From the NCBI GenBank assembly GCA_902492545.1, contig CABULX010000059.1, positions 1-13,610 on the forward strand: 13,610 bases of DNA, given 5' to 3'. The stretch is from an uncultured Collinsella sp. (GTDB lineage Bacteria; Actinomycetota; Coriobacteriia; Coriobacteriales; Coriobacteriaceae). The notes beneath the pieces were generated by a model, which saw only the letters and a list, made by a program, of their open reading frames with translations, had not been told where the DNA came from and did not search any database. The position numbers and the translations under genes are program-made. This document shows, in pieces, positions 6,501 to 12,293 of the stretch (the stretch's first letter is position 1; each line of letters begins with the position of its first letter).

Positions 6501-6530
6501 ATTCTAGCGTGCCAAGCCGCCGGCGCCCAA
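6501..6530 (-). promoter_or_regulatory. Putative promoter of the ligase-racemase operon
   Basis: On the - strand, TTGGGC (6530-6525) is followed after 18 nt by TAGAAT (6506-6501), a reasonable sigma-A type promoter. Initiation near 6494 would give a leader of about 50 nt before the ATG at 6444. Confidence 0.42.
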
Positions 6531-6596
6531 AGCTCCACCGTATCTATGGCAATCGACGTAATCGTCCAGCACGAAGACGGCGCTCACCGTTGTATG

Positions 6597-6622
6597 ACAA
6601 TGGGCAATGAACCTACCATTGT
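6597..6622. promoter_or_regulatory. Dyad upstream of the MOSC gene, candidate operator
   Basis: ACAATGG (6597-6603) and CCATTGT (6616-6622) form a perfect 7-bp dyad with a 12-nt spacer. It lies about 45 nt before the MOSC start, in the divergent region with the ligase gene. A weak promoter, TTGTAT (6590-6595) then 18 nt then TACCAT (6614-6619), would overlap it. An RNA hairpin is also possible, helped by CCTAC/GTAGG (6612-6616/6624-6628). Confidence 0.3.
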
Positions 6623-6664
6623 TGTAGGATTCAACATGTTGCCCGCCCCGTCGAAAGGTGCACC

Positions 6665-7297
6665 GTGCCCCAGGCTCATCCGATCAACAACCCCATCATT
6701 GACGCCGCCAAGCGCGAACTTGCGGATCGTGCCCAGACGGCAGCTTCCCTACGCACCGCAAACGATGCTTACAACGGGCCTGCCCGTATCGTCTCAATCA
6801 ACACGTCGGAGCACAAAAGCACTCGCAAGTCGCCCGTCGCCGATGGACGCGACACCGTCATCGAGCAATTTGGCCTCGCTACCGATGCGCACGCCGGACA
6901 TTGGCACCGCCAGGTCTCTTTTTTAGCCGCGGAGTCCATCCAGACGGCGCAGGCACGCGGGCTCGATGTGCACGAGGGTGACTTTGGAGAGAACTTCACA
7001 ACCCGGGGCATCAACCTGCTCTCGCTCCCCTTGGGCACGCAGCTCAAGCTTGGCAGCGAGGTGCTTGTCGAAATCAGCCAAATCGGCAAGGTCTGCCACA
7101 CCCGTTGCGCCATCTACTATCTCGCTGGCGACTGCATCTTTCCCCACGAGGGCGTTTTCGGCGTGGTACTAAAGGGCGGAGAGGTCTACGCCGGCGACGA
7201 TATCCAGGTAATCAAACTCGGCGACGGCACCTGTTCGTTCACCCCCGCCGAGGCCCTCGAAGAGATTGAGCAGGCTCGCCAGGAGGGCGCGCTGTAG
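6665..7297 (+). CDS. MOSC domain-containing protein
   Basis: This 210-aa protein carries one MOSC domain (about 40-185), a beta-rich fold related to the C-terminus of molybdenum cofactor sulfurases and to YiiM-type proteins that act on reducible N-hydroxylated compounds. Diagnostic stretches are GLATDAHAGHWHRQVS (70-85), EGDFGENFTTRGINLLSLPLG (104-124) and GKVCHTRCAIYYLAGDCIFP (141-160), with cysteines C144, C148 and C157. One of these is probably the functional thiol. Start is GTG at 6665, with AAAGG (6654-6658) 6 nt upstream. About 40 N-terminal residues precede the domain and match nothing I recognise. It stands alone, without moa or mob genes nearby, so a link to molybdenum cofactor metabolism is a family expectation only. 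Confidence 0.8.
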   Translation: MPQAHPINNPIIDAAKRELADRAQTAASLRTANDAYNGPARIVSINTSEHKSTRKSPVADGRDTVIEQFGLATDAHAGHWHRQVSFLAAESIQTAQARGLDVHEGDFGENFTTRGINLLSLPLGTQLKLGSEVLVEISQIGKVCHTRCAIYYLAGDCIFPHEGVFGVVLKGGEVYAGDDIQVIKLGDGTCSFTPAEALEEIEQARQEGAL

Positions 7298-7424
7298 TTG
7301 TAAAACCCCACGTTGAGATAGCTTTTACAGCCCCAAACCCCTCTTAAACAGGCCCCCGTAACGTTAAAGTTGAACTCTATGGTTTCTCAACAATTCATCA
7401 TAACTGCAGGTCAAAGCCAAAGCC

Positions 7425-7468
7425 TCAAGTTCAACTTGACCCTTTGGAACCTTTAAGGTTCAAGTTGA
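7425..7468 (+). promoter_or_regulatory. Palindrome cluster upstream of the wall hydrolase, candidate operators
   Basis: TCAAGTTCAACTTGA (7425-7439) is a perfect odd palindrome, and AACCTTTAAGGTT (7448-7460) is a second one. TCAACTTGA (7431-7439) also pairs with TCAAGTTGA (7460-7468), giving a 9-bp long-range inverted repeat. A further related word, AAAGTTGAACT, lies at about 7364-7374. Such nested dyads just upstream of a promoter suggest one regulator with several binding sites. The word TCAAGTTCAA recurs in the promoter at 11125-11153. Confidence 0.5.
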
Positions 7469-7483
7469 GGTCGAAAGCAGTAG

Positions 7484-7489
7484 TAGAAT
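7484..7489 (+). promoter_or_regulatory. Putative -10 box of the wall hydrolase gene
   Basis: TAGAAT matches five of six consensus bases and lies 42 nt before the ATG at 7532. No good -35 hexamer stands 16-18 nt upstream, where the palindrome cluster is found instead. An activator-dependent promoter is therefore possible. Confidence 0.35.
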
Positions 7490-7531
7490 ACACCTCGAAC
7501 CATAACCTACGATTGATTGCAGAGGGACTGG

Positions 7532-8665
7532 ATGCAGCATTCGAATCATCGCACCGCAGCGCTCATTGCGTCGAAGCCGGCTCGTATCATCACGAGCGCC
7601 GCGCTCGCCGTTGCGCTGACGGCCACGCCGATGCTCTCCCCCGTTGCGGCGTATGCCGCCTCGCAGGCAACGCAGGACCAGCTTTCCGCAGCCCAGCAGA
7701 AGATCGAAGCCGCCACGAGCGCCTACAACGACGCCCGCACCAAACTCGATGACCTGCAAAAGCAGATTGACTCCAATGAGGCAAGCATCGAGGAAATCGA
7801 GGCTAAGCTTCCCGAGCAGCAGGCCAAGGCAAGCTCTGCCATGCGCGATCTGTACAAGTATCAGAAGGGCACCAATCCCATCGTGAGTTTCCTGGTCAAC
7901 GCGCAGAGCCTGGGTGAGTTCATCACAACCTGCAAATACACCAACCAGATCACGAGCTCGAGCGTCGACGAGATCGAGCAGCTCAATAACATGCAAACCG
8001 AACTCGAGCAGAACAAGGCCGAGCTCCAGCAGGCCAAGTCTCAGCTTGAGGCGGAGCAGAAAAACGCCGAGGATGCGCTGGCACAGGCCCAGCAGCTCCG
8101 CAGCGAGGCACAGGCAAAAGCCGAGCAGGAAAATGCCGCCGAGCTTGCCAAGCTTGAGGCCGATAAGGCCGCTGCCGCCGAGAAGCTCTCGGGCGAGGGC
8201 GTAAGCGGCAGCAATTCCAGCAGCCAGGCCACCAACACCAACACCACCATCGACACCACGGTGAACAACTCCTATACCGGTAGCTCCGATTACGATTCGT
8301 TCATTAATGAGTGGACGAGCCGCATCGACAATTATCTCGCCGGCTCCCCCATGGCAGGCCAGGGCTATAACTTTGCCGTCGCCGCTTGGAATACTGGTGT
8401 CGACCCCCGTTGGTCCCCCGCCATCGCCTGCATCGAAAGCACCAAGGGTGCTTATTGCGCCAATTCTTACAACGCCTGGGGCTGGAGTGCACGTGGCGGC
8501 GGTTGGCGCAGCTTTGGCAGCTGGAGCGAGGGCATCTCCGCTCACGTTGCCTATCTGGGCGCCAACTACGGCTCCACCCTTACCCCAGCAGCGGCAAAAA
8601 AGTACTGCCCGCCCACATGGCAGGACTGGTACAACAAAGTCGCCGCTCAAATGAACCGCATCTAA
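7532..8665 (+). CDS. Secreted PcsB-like coiled-coil protein with C-terminal lysozyme-like domain
   Basis: This 377-aa protein is probably exported and acts on peptidoglycan. It has a signal peptide with basic residues around 7-18, a hydrophobic core 19-40 and a likely cut after A40-Y41-A42. A long Gln/Glu/Ala-rich coiled coil (about 46-220) includes a RDLYKYQKGTNPIVSFLVNA segment (105-124) typical of PcsB/CwlO-type N-domains. A Ser/Thr/Asn-rich linker (225-250) leads to a C-terminal domain (251-377). The sequence IACIESTKG (298-306) followed by NAWGW (314-318) looks like a lysozyme or glucosaminidase-like fold with E302 as candidate acid. The start at ATG 7532 uses AGAGGG (7521-7526) five nt upstream; an in-frame TTG at 7517 is less likely. 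In PcsB the coiled coil receives control from FtsEX, but no ftsEX is seen here. The exact bond cleaved is unknown. Confidence 0.75.
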   Translation: MQHSNHRTAALIASKPARIITSAALAVALTATPMLSPVAAYAASQATQDQLSAAQQKIEAATSAYNDARTKLDDLQKQIDSNEASIEEIEAKLPEQQAKASSAMRDLYKYQKGTNPIVSFLVNAQSLGEFITTCKYTNQITSSSVDEIEQLNNMQTELEQNKAELQQAKSQLEAEQKNAEDALAQAQQLRSEAQAKAEQENAAELAKLEADKAAAAEKLSGEGVSGSNSSSQATNTNTTIDTTVNNSYTGSSDYDSFINEWTSRIDNYLAGSPMAGQGYNFAVAAWNTGVDPRWSPAIACIESTKGAYCANSYNAWGWSARGGGWRSFGSWSEGISAHVAYLGANYGSTLTPAAAKKYCPPTWQDWYNKVAAQMNRI

Positions 8666-8675
8666 GTGCAACTGC

Positions 8676-8699
8676 AAAGGGCCCCAACGGGGCCCTTTT
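8676..8699. terminator. Terminator between the wall hydrolase and the kinase gene
   Basis: A 10-bp stem pairs 8676-8685 with 8689-8698 around a 3-nt AAC loop, followed by TCTTTT. It lies 10 nt after the hydrolase stop. Because the stem foot is AAA/TTT and the kinase gene converges to 8703, it can serve both strands, although the T-run on the - strand is short. Confidence 0.82.
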
Positions 8700-8702
8700 C
8701 TT

Positions 8703-10082
8703 TTAGGTAGCGGAGGTATCGACGACGCCGGTCGCATTGGCAACCGCGACTATGACGATCATGCATAGGAGCAGCACACCCAATGCCTTGAGCCAGAGTT
8801 TCGCGAGTTTCTTGCCGCGATAGCTGTCGAGCAGTGCGAATCGCCGACGAAGACGACGCTTGTCGAACAGCGCAAAATGCATAAGCACCATAAGGCCATC
8901 GACAAAGAAAAAATACTCGATTATGAGAAGCCACGTCGGGTAGCTTTGGTTTGCTCCCGTGGGGTGAAAGACGGCAAAGTGACTTCCGGCAAAGAACACA
9001 AGCAGCGAGAAGAAGACGAGCGTATTCCAAATGCGCCCCAGAGACTCCGGAACGCGAGAGAGCAGACCGCATGCAGTGGAGGCGGCAGGCCTAGGAAGCC
9101 CTGCGGGGTTCTGGAGCCCTTGGGGCGTCAACACCGTCTCCGAGGCCGGAGTACGGACAAGCACAGGCGCAGGAGGCCGCACGGGGCGACTTAGATCGTA
9201 TGCCGCGCGCGTCGCCCGTCCCAACGCTTCCGCGCTCGCAAAACGCTTGGCCGGGTCGAGCGCCATCGACATGCAGACGGCATCGGCAAGTGGAGTGGGA
9301 ATGCCGCATGCCTCACATTGCTCGCGCATGTCGAGCCCTGGTTTAGGGTCGACTCCCGTCAAGCAAAAGAACAACAGGGCCCCAAGTGCGTAGACATCGC
9401 TGCGCACACTCGTCTGCCCAAACCCATACTGCTCGGGCGGCGCATAGGGTCGCGTGCCAAACTTGACGGTGTCAGCATCGGCGCCATCGCGCCATACGCG
9501 CGCGATCCCCAGGTCGATAATCACCAGCGATGAAAATGTCAGGCCGTCATCAGGCGTATAGTTGGCACCTGTCACGATGATATTCGACGGCTTGAGGTCG
9601 CGATGGATCACCGGCGCCGACGTCTCCCCCACCATTGCAAAACCGGCATGGAGCTCGCCCACGGCATCGCATAGGGCAGGATACAATTCACGCGCATAAT
9701 CGGGGGTGGCTCCCAGACGGTCCACCAGCGCCCCGAGTGTCTCCCCTTCGATGTATTCCATAACCACGTTGAGCTCGTCGCCCACACGACGACAATCGAC
9801 GATTCTGGGCAGGTGCTCAAAACGCCTGCCTGCCCGCTGAGCGGCAAACAGACGCTCGTATGCCCCGCCGATTTGAGCCGAAGCATCGATGCGTTTACGA
9901 ACAAAGGGACCGAGCGAACCACCGCCGGTTCCTTCAAAGTACACGAGCTCGGTTGTTTCAACGGACGAGCGCTTAAGTACACGCTCCACGCGATAGCTGT
10001 CGTCGCGATCGAGCGACGCCAGGTGCTCGGCAAGCGCTGCGGTCAGCTCGTCATCGGAATATGTTGGGCTCTGAGTATCCAT
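8703..10082 (-). CDS. Membrane-anchored Ser/Thr protein kinase (eukaryotic-like)
   Basis: This protein of about 459 aa has a kinase domain (about 30-290): candidate Lys K63 in FVRKRI, catalytic loop HRDLKPSN (160-167, D162), metal-binding DLG (190-192), APPEQYG (214-220) and SDVYALGALLFF after it. The glycine-rich loop is poor: the stretch at 35-48 has no GxGxxG, and a GTGGG cluster appears later (51-55). A Pro-rich linker leads to three hydrophobic segments near the C-terminus, so the kinase faces the cytoplasm; there are no PASTA repeats. Start is uncertain. ATG 10082 has GGAGG only 2 nt upstream, while ATG 10094, ATG 10091 or GTG 10112 would add 4, 3 or 10 residues. It is the last gene of a likely operon with the HTH-like and FxLYD-type proteins. 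Targets are unknown. Confidence 0.85.
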   Translation of the reverse strand: MDTQSPTYSDDELTAALAEHLASLDRDDSYRVERVLKRSSVETTELVYFEGTGGGSLGPFVRKRIDASAQIGGAYERLFAAQRAGRRFEHLPRIVDCRRVGDELNVVMEYIEGETLGALVDRLGATPDYARELYPALCDAVGELHAGFAMVGETSAPVIHRDLKPSNIIVTGANYTPDDGLTFSSLVIIDLGIARVWRDGADADTVKFGTRPYAPPEQYGFGQTSVRSDVYALGALLFFCLTGVDPKPGLDMREQCEACGIPTPLADAVCMSMALDPAKRFASAEALGRATRAAYDLSRPVRPPAPVLVRTPASETVLTPQGLQNPAGLPRPAASTACGLLSRVPESLGRIWNTLVFFSLLVFFAGSHFAVFHPTGANQSYPTWLLIIEYFFFVDGLMVLMHFALFDKRRLRRRFALLDSYRGKKLAKLWLKALGVLLLCMIVIVAVANATGVVDTSAT

Positions 10083-10100
10083 AGCCTCCATCATAGCGCA

Positions 10101-10130
10101 GGGCGCAGACACCCCATGGCATCTGCGCCC
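10101..10130 (-). repeat. 9-bp hairpin just before the kinase start
   Basis: GGGCGCAGA (10101-10109) pairs perfectly with TCTGCGCCC (10122-10130) around a 12-nt loop. On the - strand it ends 6 nt before the ATG at 10094. It has no U-tract, so it is more likely a translation or processing element than a terminator. It would hide the alternative GTG at 10112 in its loop. Confidence 0.45.
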
Positions 10131-10180
10131 CGTTCGTTTGCATCGTTGTTCGGCAGCTCCGCCGGCTCAGATATCAGCCG

Positions 10181-10603
10181 CTAACTCACCGTCTCCTCGC
10201 CAAAGCGATACAGCTCCTCGTTGACCTTTTGGAGGCTGCACCCGCGATCGATGCAAAAAATGATAATCGCATCGCGGCGGTCCTTGCAGTTAAGGACGCT
10301 TACCCCGGCAGCCGTCAGCGCACGGTTGGTTTCTTTGAGCGTCAGCGCCATCGCAAAGGCAATCTGCAGCACCTTATTGCGGCTCGGATGCCGCGCACCG
10401 GTAAAGATCTGATAGCCAAAGGTCTCATTGAGATCGGCCATACGAACCACGCGCGAGCGCTCCAAGCCCTTTTCCTGCAGTAGCCGCTTCAGGTAGTCCG
10501 AAAGCAATGGGGCGGCAAAGTCGTGTTCTTTGATATAGCCATCGATGTTTGGCGCGTCGAGAAGCTCATTGAGCAACTCCTCGGTCAGCTTTTTATCGGG
10601 CAT
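10181..10603 (-). CDS. Small helix-turn-helix-like protein in the kinase operon
   Basis: This 140-aa soluble protein has no signal peptide or membrane segment. The middle (about 35-100) reads like an Xre/cro-type helix-turn-helix: LSDYLKRLLQEKGLERSRVV, then an ETFGYQIFTGARHPSRNKVL turn-and-helix stretch, then AMALTLKETNRALTAAGV, where the last is a pattern typical after Xre domains. The C-terminal part (101-140) includes RRDAIIIFCIDRGCSLQKVN, perhaps an interaction domain. GGAGG (10617-10613) gives a clear ribosome site 9 nt before ATG 10603. It lies 32 nt after the FxLYD gene and about 100 nt before the kinase gene. It could be a DNA-binding partner or substrate of the kinase. I do not recognise a named family, and DNA binding itself is inferred. 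Confidence 0.65.
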   Translation of the reverse strand: MPDKKLTEELLNELLDAPNIDGYIKEHDFAAPLLSDYLKRLLQEKGLERSRVVRMADLNETFGYQIFTGARHPSRNKVLQIAFAMALTLKETNRALTAAGVSVLNCKDRRDAIIIFCIDRGCSLQKVNEELYRFGEETVS

Positions 10604-10635
10604 ACGACTTCACCTCCCCCAGTGCATACAACATG

Positions 10636-11079
10636 CTAGAAACCGCTTACGTCCGAACGCTCCCAGCTAGCAACCTGGTCGGGAGACACCGTACCCAGCG
10701 CCTCGAACTTCCAAGAGCCGCCCGCCTTCAGATGATTGGTGTTTGCAAGAGCCGTTCCAACCTGGTTGCCATCGGCATCATACAGAACATATTCGATCTG
10801 AATGTAGCTCTTTTCCTTGTCCGTGTTATTGGTCAGCGTGCCCGTGATCTTATAGGCAAACTGATTGGAGGTGTCTTCAGCCTCGTCAGCAATGGTATAC
10901 GGTTCTTGCGGTTCTTTTTGCTCCTCAGCCTGCTGTGTCGCCTCGGCAGGCTTTGCCGAATCGCTCGCAGACGAATCGGTTGAATTGCCACCCATAGAGC
11001 CCACGGCACCGACAATAACCAGCACCACGATGACGCCTAGGACAATCTTGCCGATCGGCTTCTTTCCCTCTTTTGCCAT
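10636..11079 (-). CDS. Membrane-anchored FxLYD-type protein
   Basis: This 147-aa protein has a basic N-terminus, a single hydrophobic anchor (about 10-29), a Ser/Ala/Glu/Gln-rich spacer (31-60) and a C-terminal beta domain (61-147). The IEYVLYDADGNQVGTALANT stretch (95-114) followed by LKAGGSWKFEA matches the FxLYD-type fold seen in many extracytoplasmic proteins of Gram-positives. There is no lipobox cysteine, so anchoring is by the N-terminal helix with the domain outside. AAGGA (11090-11086) lies 6 nt before ATG 11079. The 32-nt gap to the HTH-like gene suggests cotranscription with it and with the kinase. An external sensor or ligand domain for the kinase is an attractive guess without direct evidence. 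Confidence 0.68.
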   Translation of the reverse strand: MAKEGKKPIGKIVLGVIVVLVIVGAVGSMGGNSTDSSASDSAKPAEATQQAEEQKEPQEPYTIADEAEDTSNQFAYKITGTLTNNTDKEKSYIQIEYVLYDADGNQVGTALANTNHLKAGGSWKFEALGTVSPDQVASWERSDVSGF

Positions 11080-11084
11080 TATTC

Positions 11085-11138
11085 ATCCTTCCTACGATCC
11101 GGCTACCGTGCCGGTACACAGCACATCGTAGGAAGGAT
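11085..11138. repeat. 14-bp inverted repeat joining the -10 region and the ribosome site of the FxLYD gene
   Basis: The arms 11085-11098 and 11125-11138 are perfectly complementary over 14 bp. The spacer contains its own small hairpin (CCGGC 11099-11103 with GCCGG 11110-11114). The arm nearest the gene includes the Shine-Dalgarno sequence; the distal arm includes the putative -10 box. If transcription starts upstream of 11138, the ribosome site would be buried in a stem. From the predicted start it would not be, and a DNA-level operator is then the better reading. Confidence 0.6.
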
Positions 11139-11153
11139 TGAACTTGAATTCAA
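11125..11153 (-). promoter_or_regulatory. Putative promoter of the FxLYD-HTH-kinase operon
   Basis: On the - strand, TTGAAT (11153-11148) is followed after exactly 17 nt by TACGAT (11130-11125). The spacer carries TCAAGTTCAA (11147-11138), the same 10-mer as in the palindrome cluster at 7425-7434. A start near 11118 would give a leader of about 40 nt. Confidence 0.5.
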
Positions 11154-11243
11154 TAGCTGAGAGCTAAGGCTGCGGTAAACGACCAATGCAGTTATCCAAA
11201 CGCCGAGCAAACGCACTGCGCGCGACCGTCTGCTGGCAGTGCA

Positions 11244-11567
11244 TCAACCCACCGTGACGGATTCCCCGGTAAAGGCACTGATCATCAACAGGACAAAGAA
11301 AACAAGGTAGCTGGCACTCAGCAGGTACGCAATGACCAGGAATACAACCCAGCCGACATTGGTTTTACCGCCGGCACGGCGTCGCTCGCGATTGCGGCAG
11401 AGCCAAATCGTCACGCCGATGGCAGTGATAAACAGTACGAGTGCCGCCGCAGCCAGCCCAGCAAGCGCAAACATCACGCCAATGCTCACAGCAATAACCG
11501 GAAGCAACAACAAGCCGCATCCACACCCACCGGGACTATAAACGGCAGACTGTCGGCGTCGTTCCAT
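11244..11567 (-). CDS. Small membrane protein downstream of HigBA
   Basis: This 107-aa protein has no named family I recognise. It begins with a basic cytoplasmic stretch (MERRRQ), then a Gly/Cys cluster (PGGCGCG, about 12-18) and two hydrophobic segments (about 19-38 and 40-57). A positively charged loop (RNRERRR, 59-65) precedes further hydrophobic segments from about 73 to 101, so it has three or four membrane passes. ATG 11567 is chosen for GGAG (11576-11573) five nt upstream. The frame is open to a GTG at 11597 overlapping the antitoxin stop, but that has no ribosome site. It lies 29 nt after the antitoxin gene and may be cotranscribed with it. No function can be given. Confidence 0.65.
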   Translation of the reverse strand: MERRRQSAVYSPGGCGCGLLLLPVIAVSIGVMFALAGLAAAALVLFITAIGVTIWLCRNRERRRAGGKTNVGWVVFLVIAYLLSASYLVFFVLLMISAFTGESVTVG

Positions 11568-11596
11568 CGTCACTCCAACCTCAATATCTTTGAGCA

Positions 11597-11938
11597 CTAC
11601 AACGCAGCGGCCTGCTGGACAGGAACGATCTTATTCAGCTCCGGTTCGATCCGCCTTTTCTCGGCCTCAAGGTCAAACGCCACCTGAGCGCGCAGCCAAT
11701 AACCATCCGTCAGGCCAAAATAACGGCAAAGACGGAGGTCGGTGTCGGCCGTCACGCGACGTTTTCCCAAGACAATCTGCCCGATACGCTGAGCCGGAAT
11801 CCCAGTCTCTTTCGCAAGGCGATATTGAGAAATGCCCATGGGAACAAGAAACTCCTCTTTGAGAAGCTCACCAGGAGTCACCGGCGACAGCAAATCGGCC
11901 GAAGTCTCATCACTTGTGATAATCGACGATTTCGACAT
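11597..11938 (-). CDS. higA: HigA-type antitoxin (Xre family)
   Basis: This 113-aa DNA-binding antitoxin would neutralise the HigB toxin encoded just upstream and repress the operon. It has an N-terminal tail of about 23 residues, then PGELLKEEFLVPMGISQYRL (residues 22-41), the classic opening of the HigA/VapI helix-turn-helix. GIPAQRIGQIVLGKR forms the recognition region, and YFGLTDGYWLRAQVAFDLE is the family's usual closing helix. ATG 11938 is supported by AGGAG (11953-11949) and overlaps the toxin gene by 29 nt, so translation is probably coupled. The frame is open to 12013, inside the toxin gene. Toxin-first order is typical of higBA. Confidence 0.88.
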   Translation of the reverse strand: MSKSSIITSDETSADLLSPVTPGELLKEEFLVPMGISQYRLAKETGIPAQRIGQIVLGKRRVTADTDLRLCRYFGLTDGYWLRAQVAFDLEAEKRRIEPELNKIVPVQQAAAL

Positions 11939-12191
11939 TCCAAGCCATCTCCTGTCTCCACTCAAAACAGACCCGATAGCGCTCGTTAACACGGATGCTA
12001 TATTGACCGGCACGATCGCCCTTCAAAGCTTCCAGGCGGTTGCCCGGTGGAACGCGAAGATCATCAAGCGAAGCACAAACCTGCAGTTGGCGAATCTTCC
12101 TCAACGCAACACGCTCAAAGGGCACGAACCTCCTGACCCGCACACCCATGGCAAAGCGTTCGGTATCCTCATCTTTATACGATGCAATCAT
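11910..12191 (-). CDS. higB: HigB/RelE-type toxin
   Basis: This 93-aa protein of the RelE/HigB superfamily would be a ribosome-dependent mRNA endonuclease. Family stretches are visible in order: MIASYKDEDTERF (1-13), ALRKIRQLQVCASLDDLRVP (29-48), PGNRLEALKGDRAGQYSIRV (49-68) and ERYRVCFEW followed by VEIVDYHK at the end. The length is normal for the family, and the reading frame is intact. AAGG (12202-12199) lies 7 nt before ATG 12191. The gene leads the toxin-antitoxin operon, behind a TATAAT box and a 13-nt palindrome. Toxicity and cleavage are family knowledge, not something seen here. Confidence 0.9.
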   Translation of the reverse strand: MIASYKDEDTERFAMGVRVRRFVPFERVALRKIRQLQVCASLDDLRVPPGNRLEALKGDRAGQYSIRVNERYRVCFEWRQEMAWNVEIVDYHK

Positions 12192-12202
12192 AGTATCGCC
12201 TT

Positions 12203-12215
12203 ACGTTAGTAACGT
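12203..12215. promoter_or_regulatory. Candidate HigA operator palindrome
   Basis: ACGTTAGTAACGT is a perfect odd palindrome centred on 12209, just before the higB ribosome site. A second palindrome, AAACGTTT (12217-12224), abuts it. Dyads between promoter and toxin gene are the usual HigA autorepression sites, so this is the likely operator. Confidence 0.5.
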
Positions 12216-12242
12216 CAAACGTTTCTATAGACTTACATCTCT

Positions 12243-12248
12243 ATTATA
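12243..12248 (-). promoter_or_regulatory. Putative -10 box of higBA
   Basis: On the - strand TATAAT (12248-12243) is a perfect -10 box, 52 nt before the higB ATG. The -35 region is weak (TAGAAA at 18 nt). TTTGTTC (12256-12262) and GAACAAA (12273-12279) form a dyad over the -35 region, which could be another operator half or a weak 3' hairpin of the amidohydrolase gene. Confidence 0.5.
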
Positions 12249-12293
12249 TCGTACGTTTGTTCGTGTTTTCTAGAACAAATAGTCCTTTGCGCC

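Larger units (their letters stand above)
7298..7531. other. 234-nt intergenic region, palindrome-rich
   Basis: I see no gene here. After the MOSC stop, TGTAAAA (7299-7305) can pair with TTTTACA (7323-7329) as a weak 3' hairpin without a U-tract. From about 7360 the stretch is filled with AAGTTGAACT-like words and palindromes (see the adjacent site entries), then a TAGAAT box and the ribosome site of the wall hydrolase gene. Confidence 0.7.

Noticed and set aside
7460..8743. - strand open frame of 427 codons opposite the wall hydrolase
   Set aside because: It mirrors the coiled-coil codons (Leu/Gly-rich) and runs through the palindrome cluster and the terminator. No ribosome site.
8703..10082. 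PASTA-type PknB/StkP kinase
   Set aside because: After the kinase domain there is a Pro-rich linker and three hydrophobic segments only, with no PASTA repeats.
11085..11138. Simple riboswitch or thermosensor hiding the ribosome site of the FxLYD gene
   Set aside because: The best promoter places the RNA start after the distal arm, so that arm would not be in the main transcript. Kept only as a possibility for longer transcripts.
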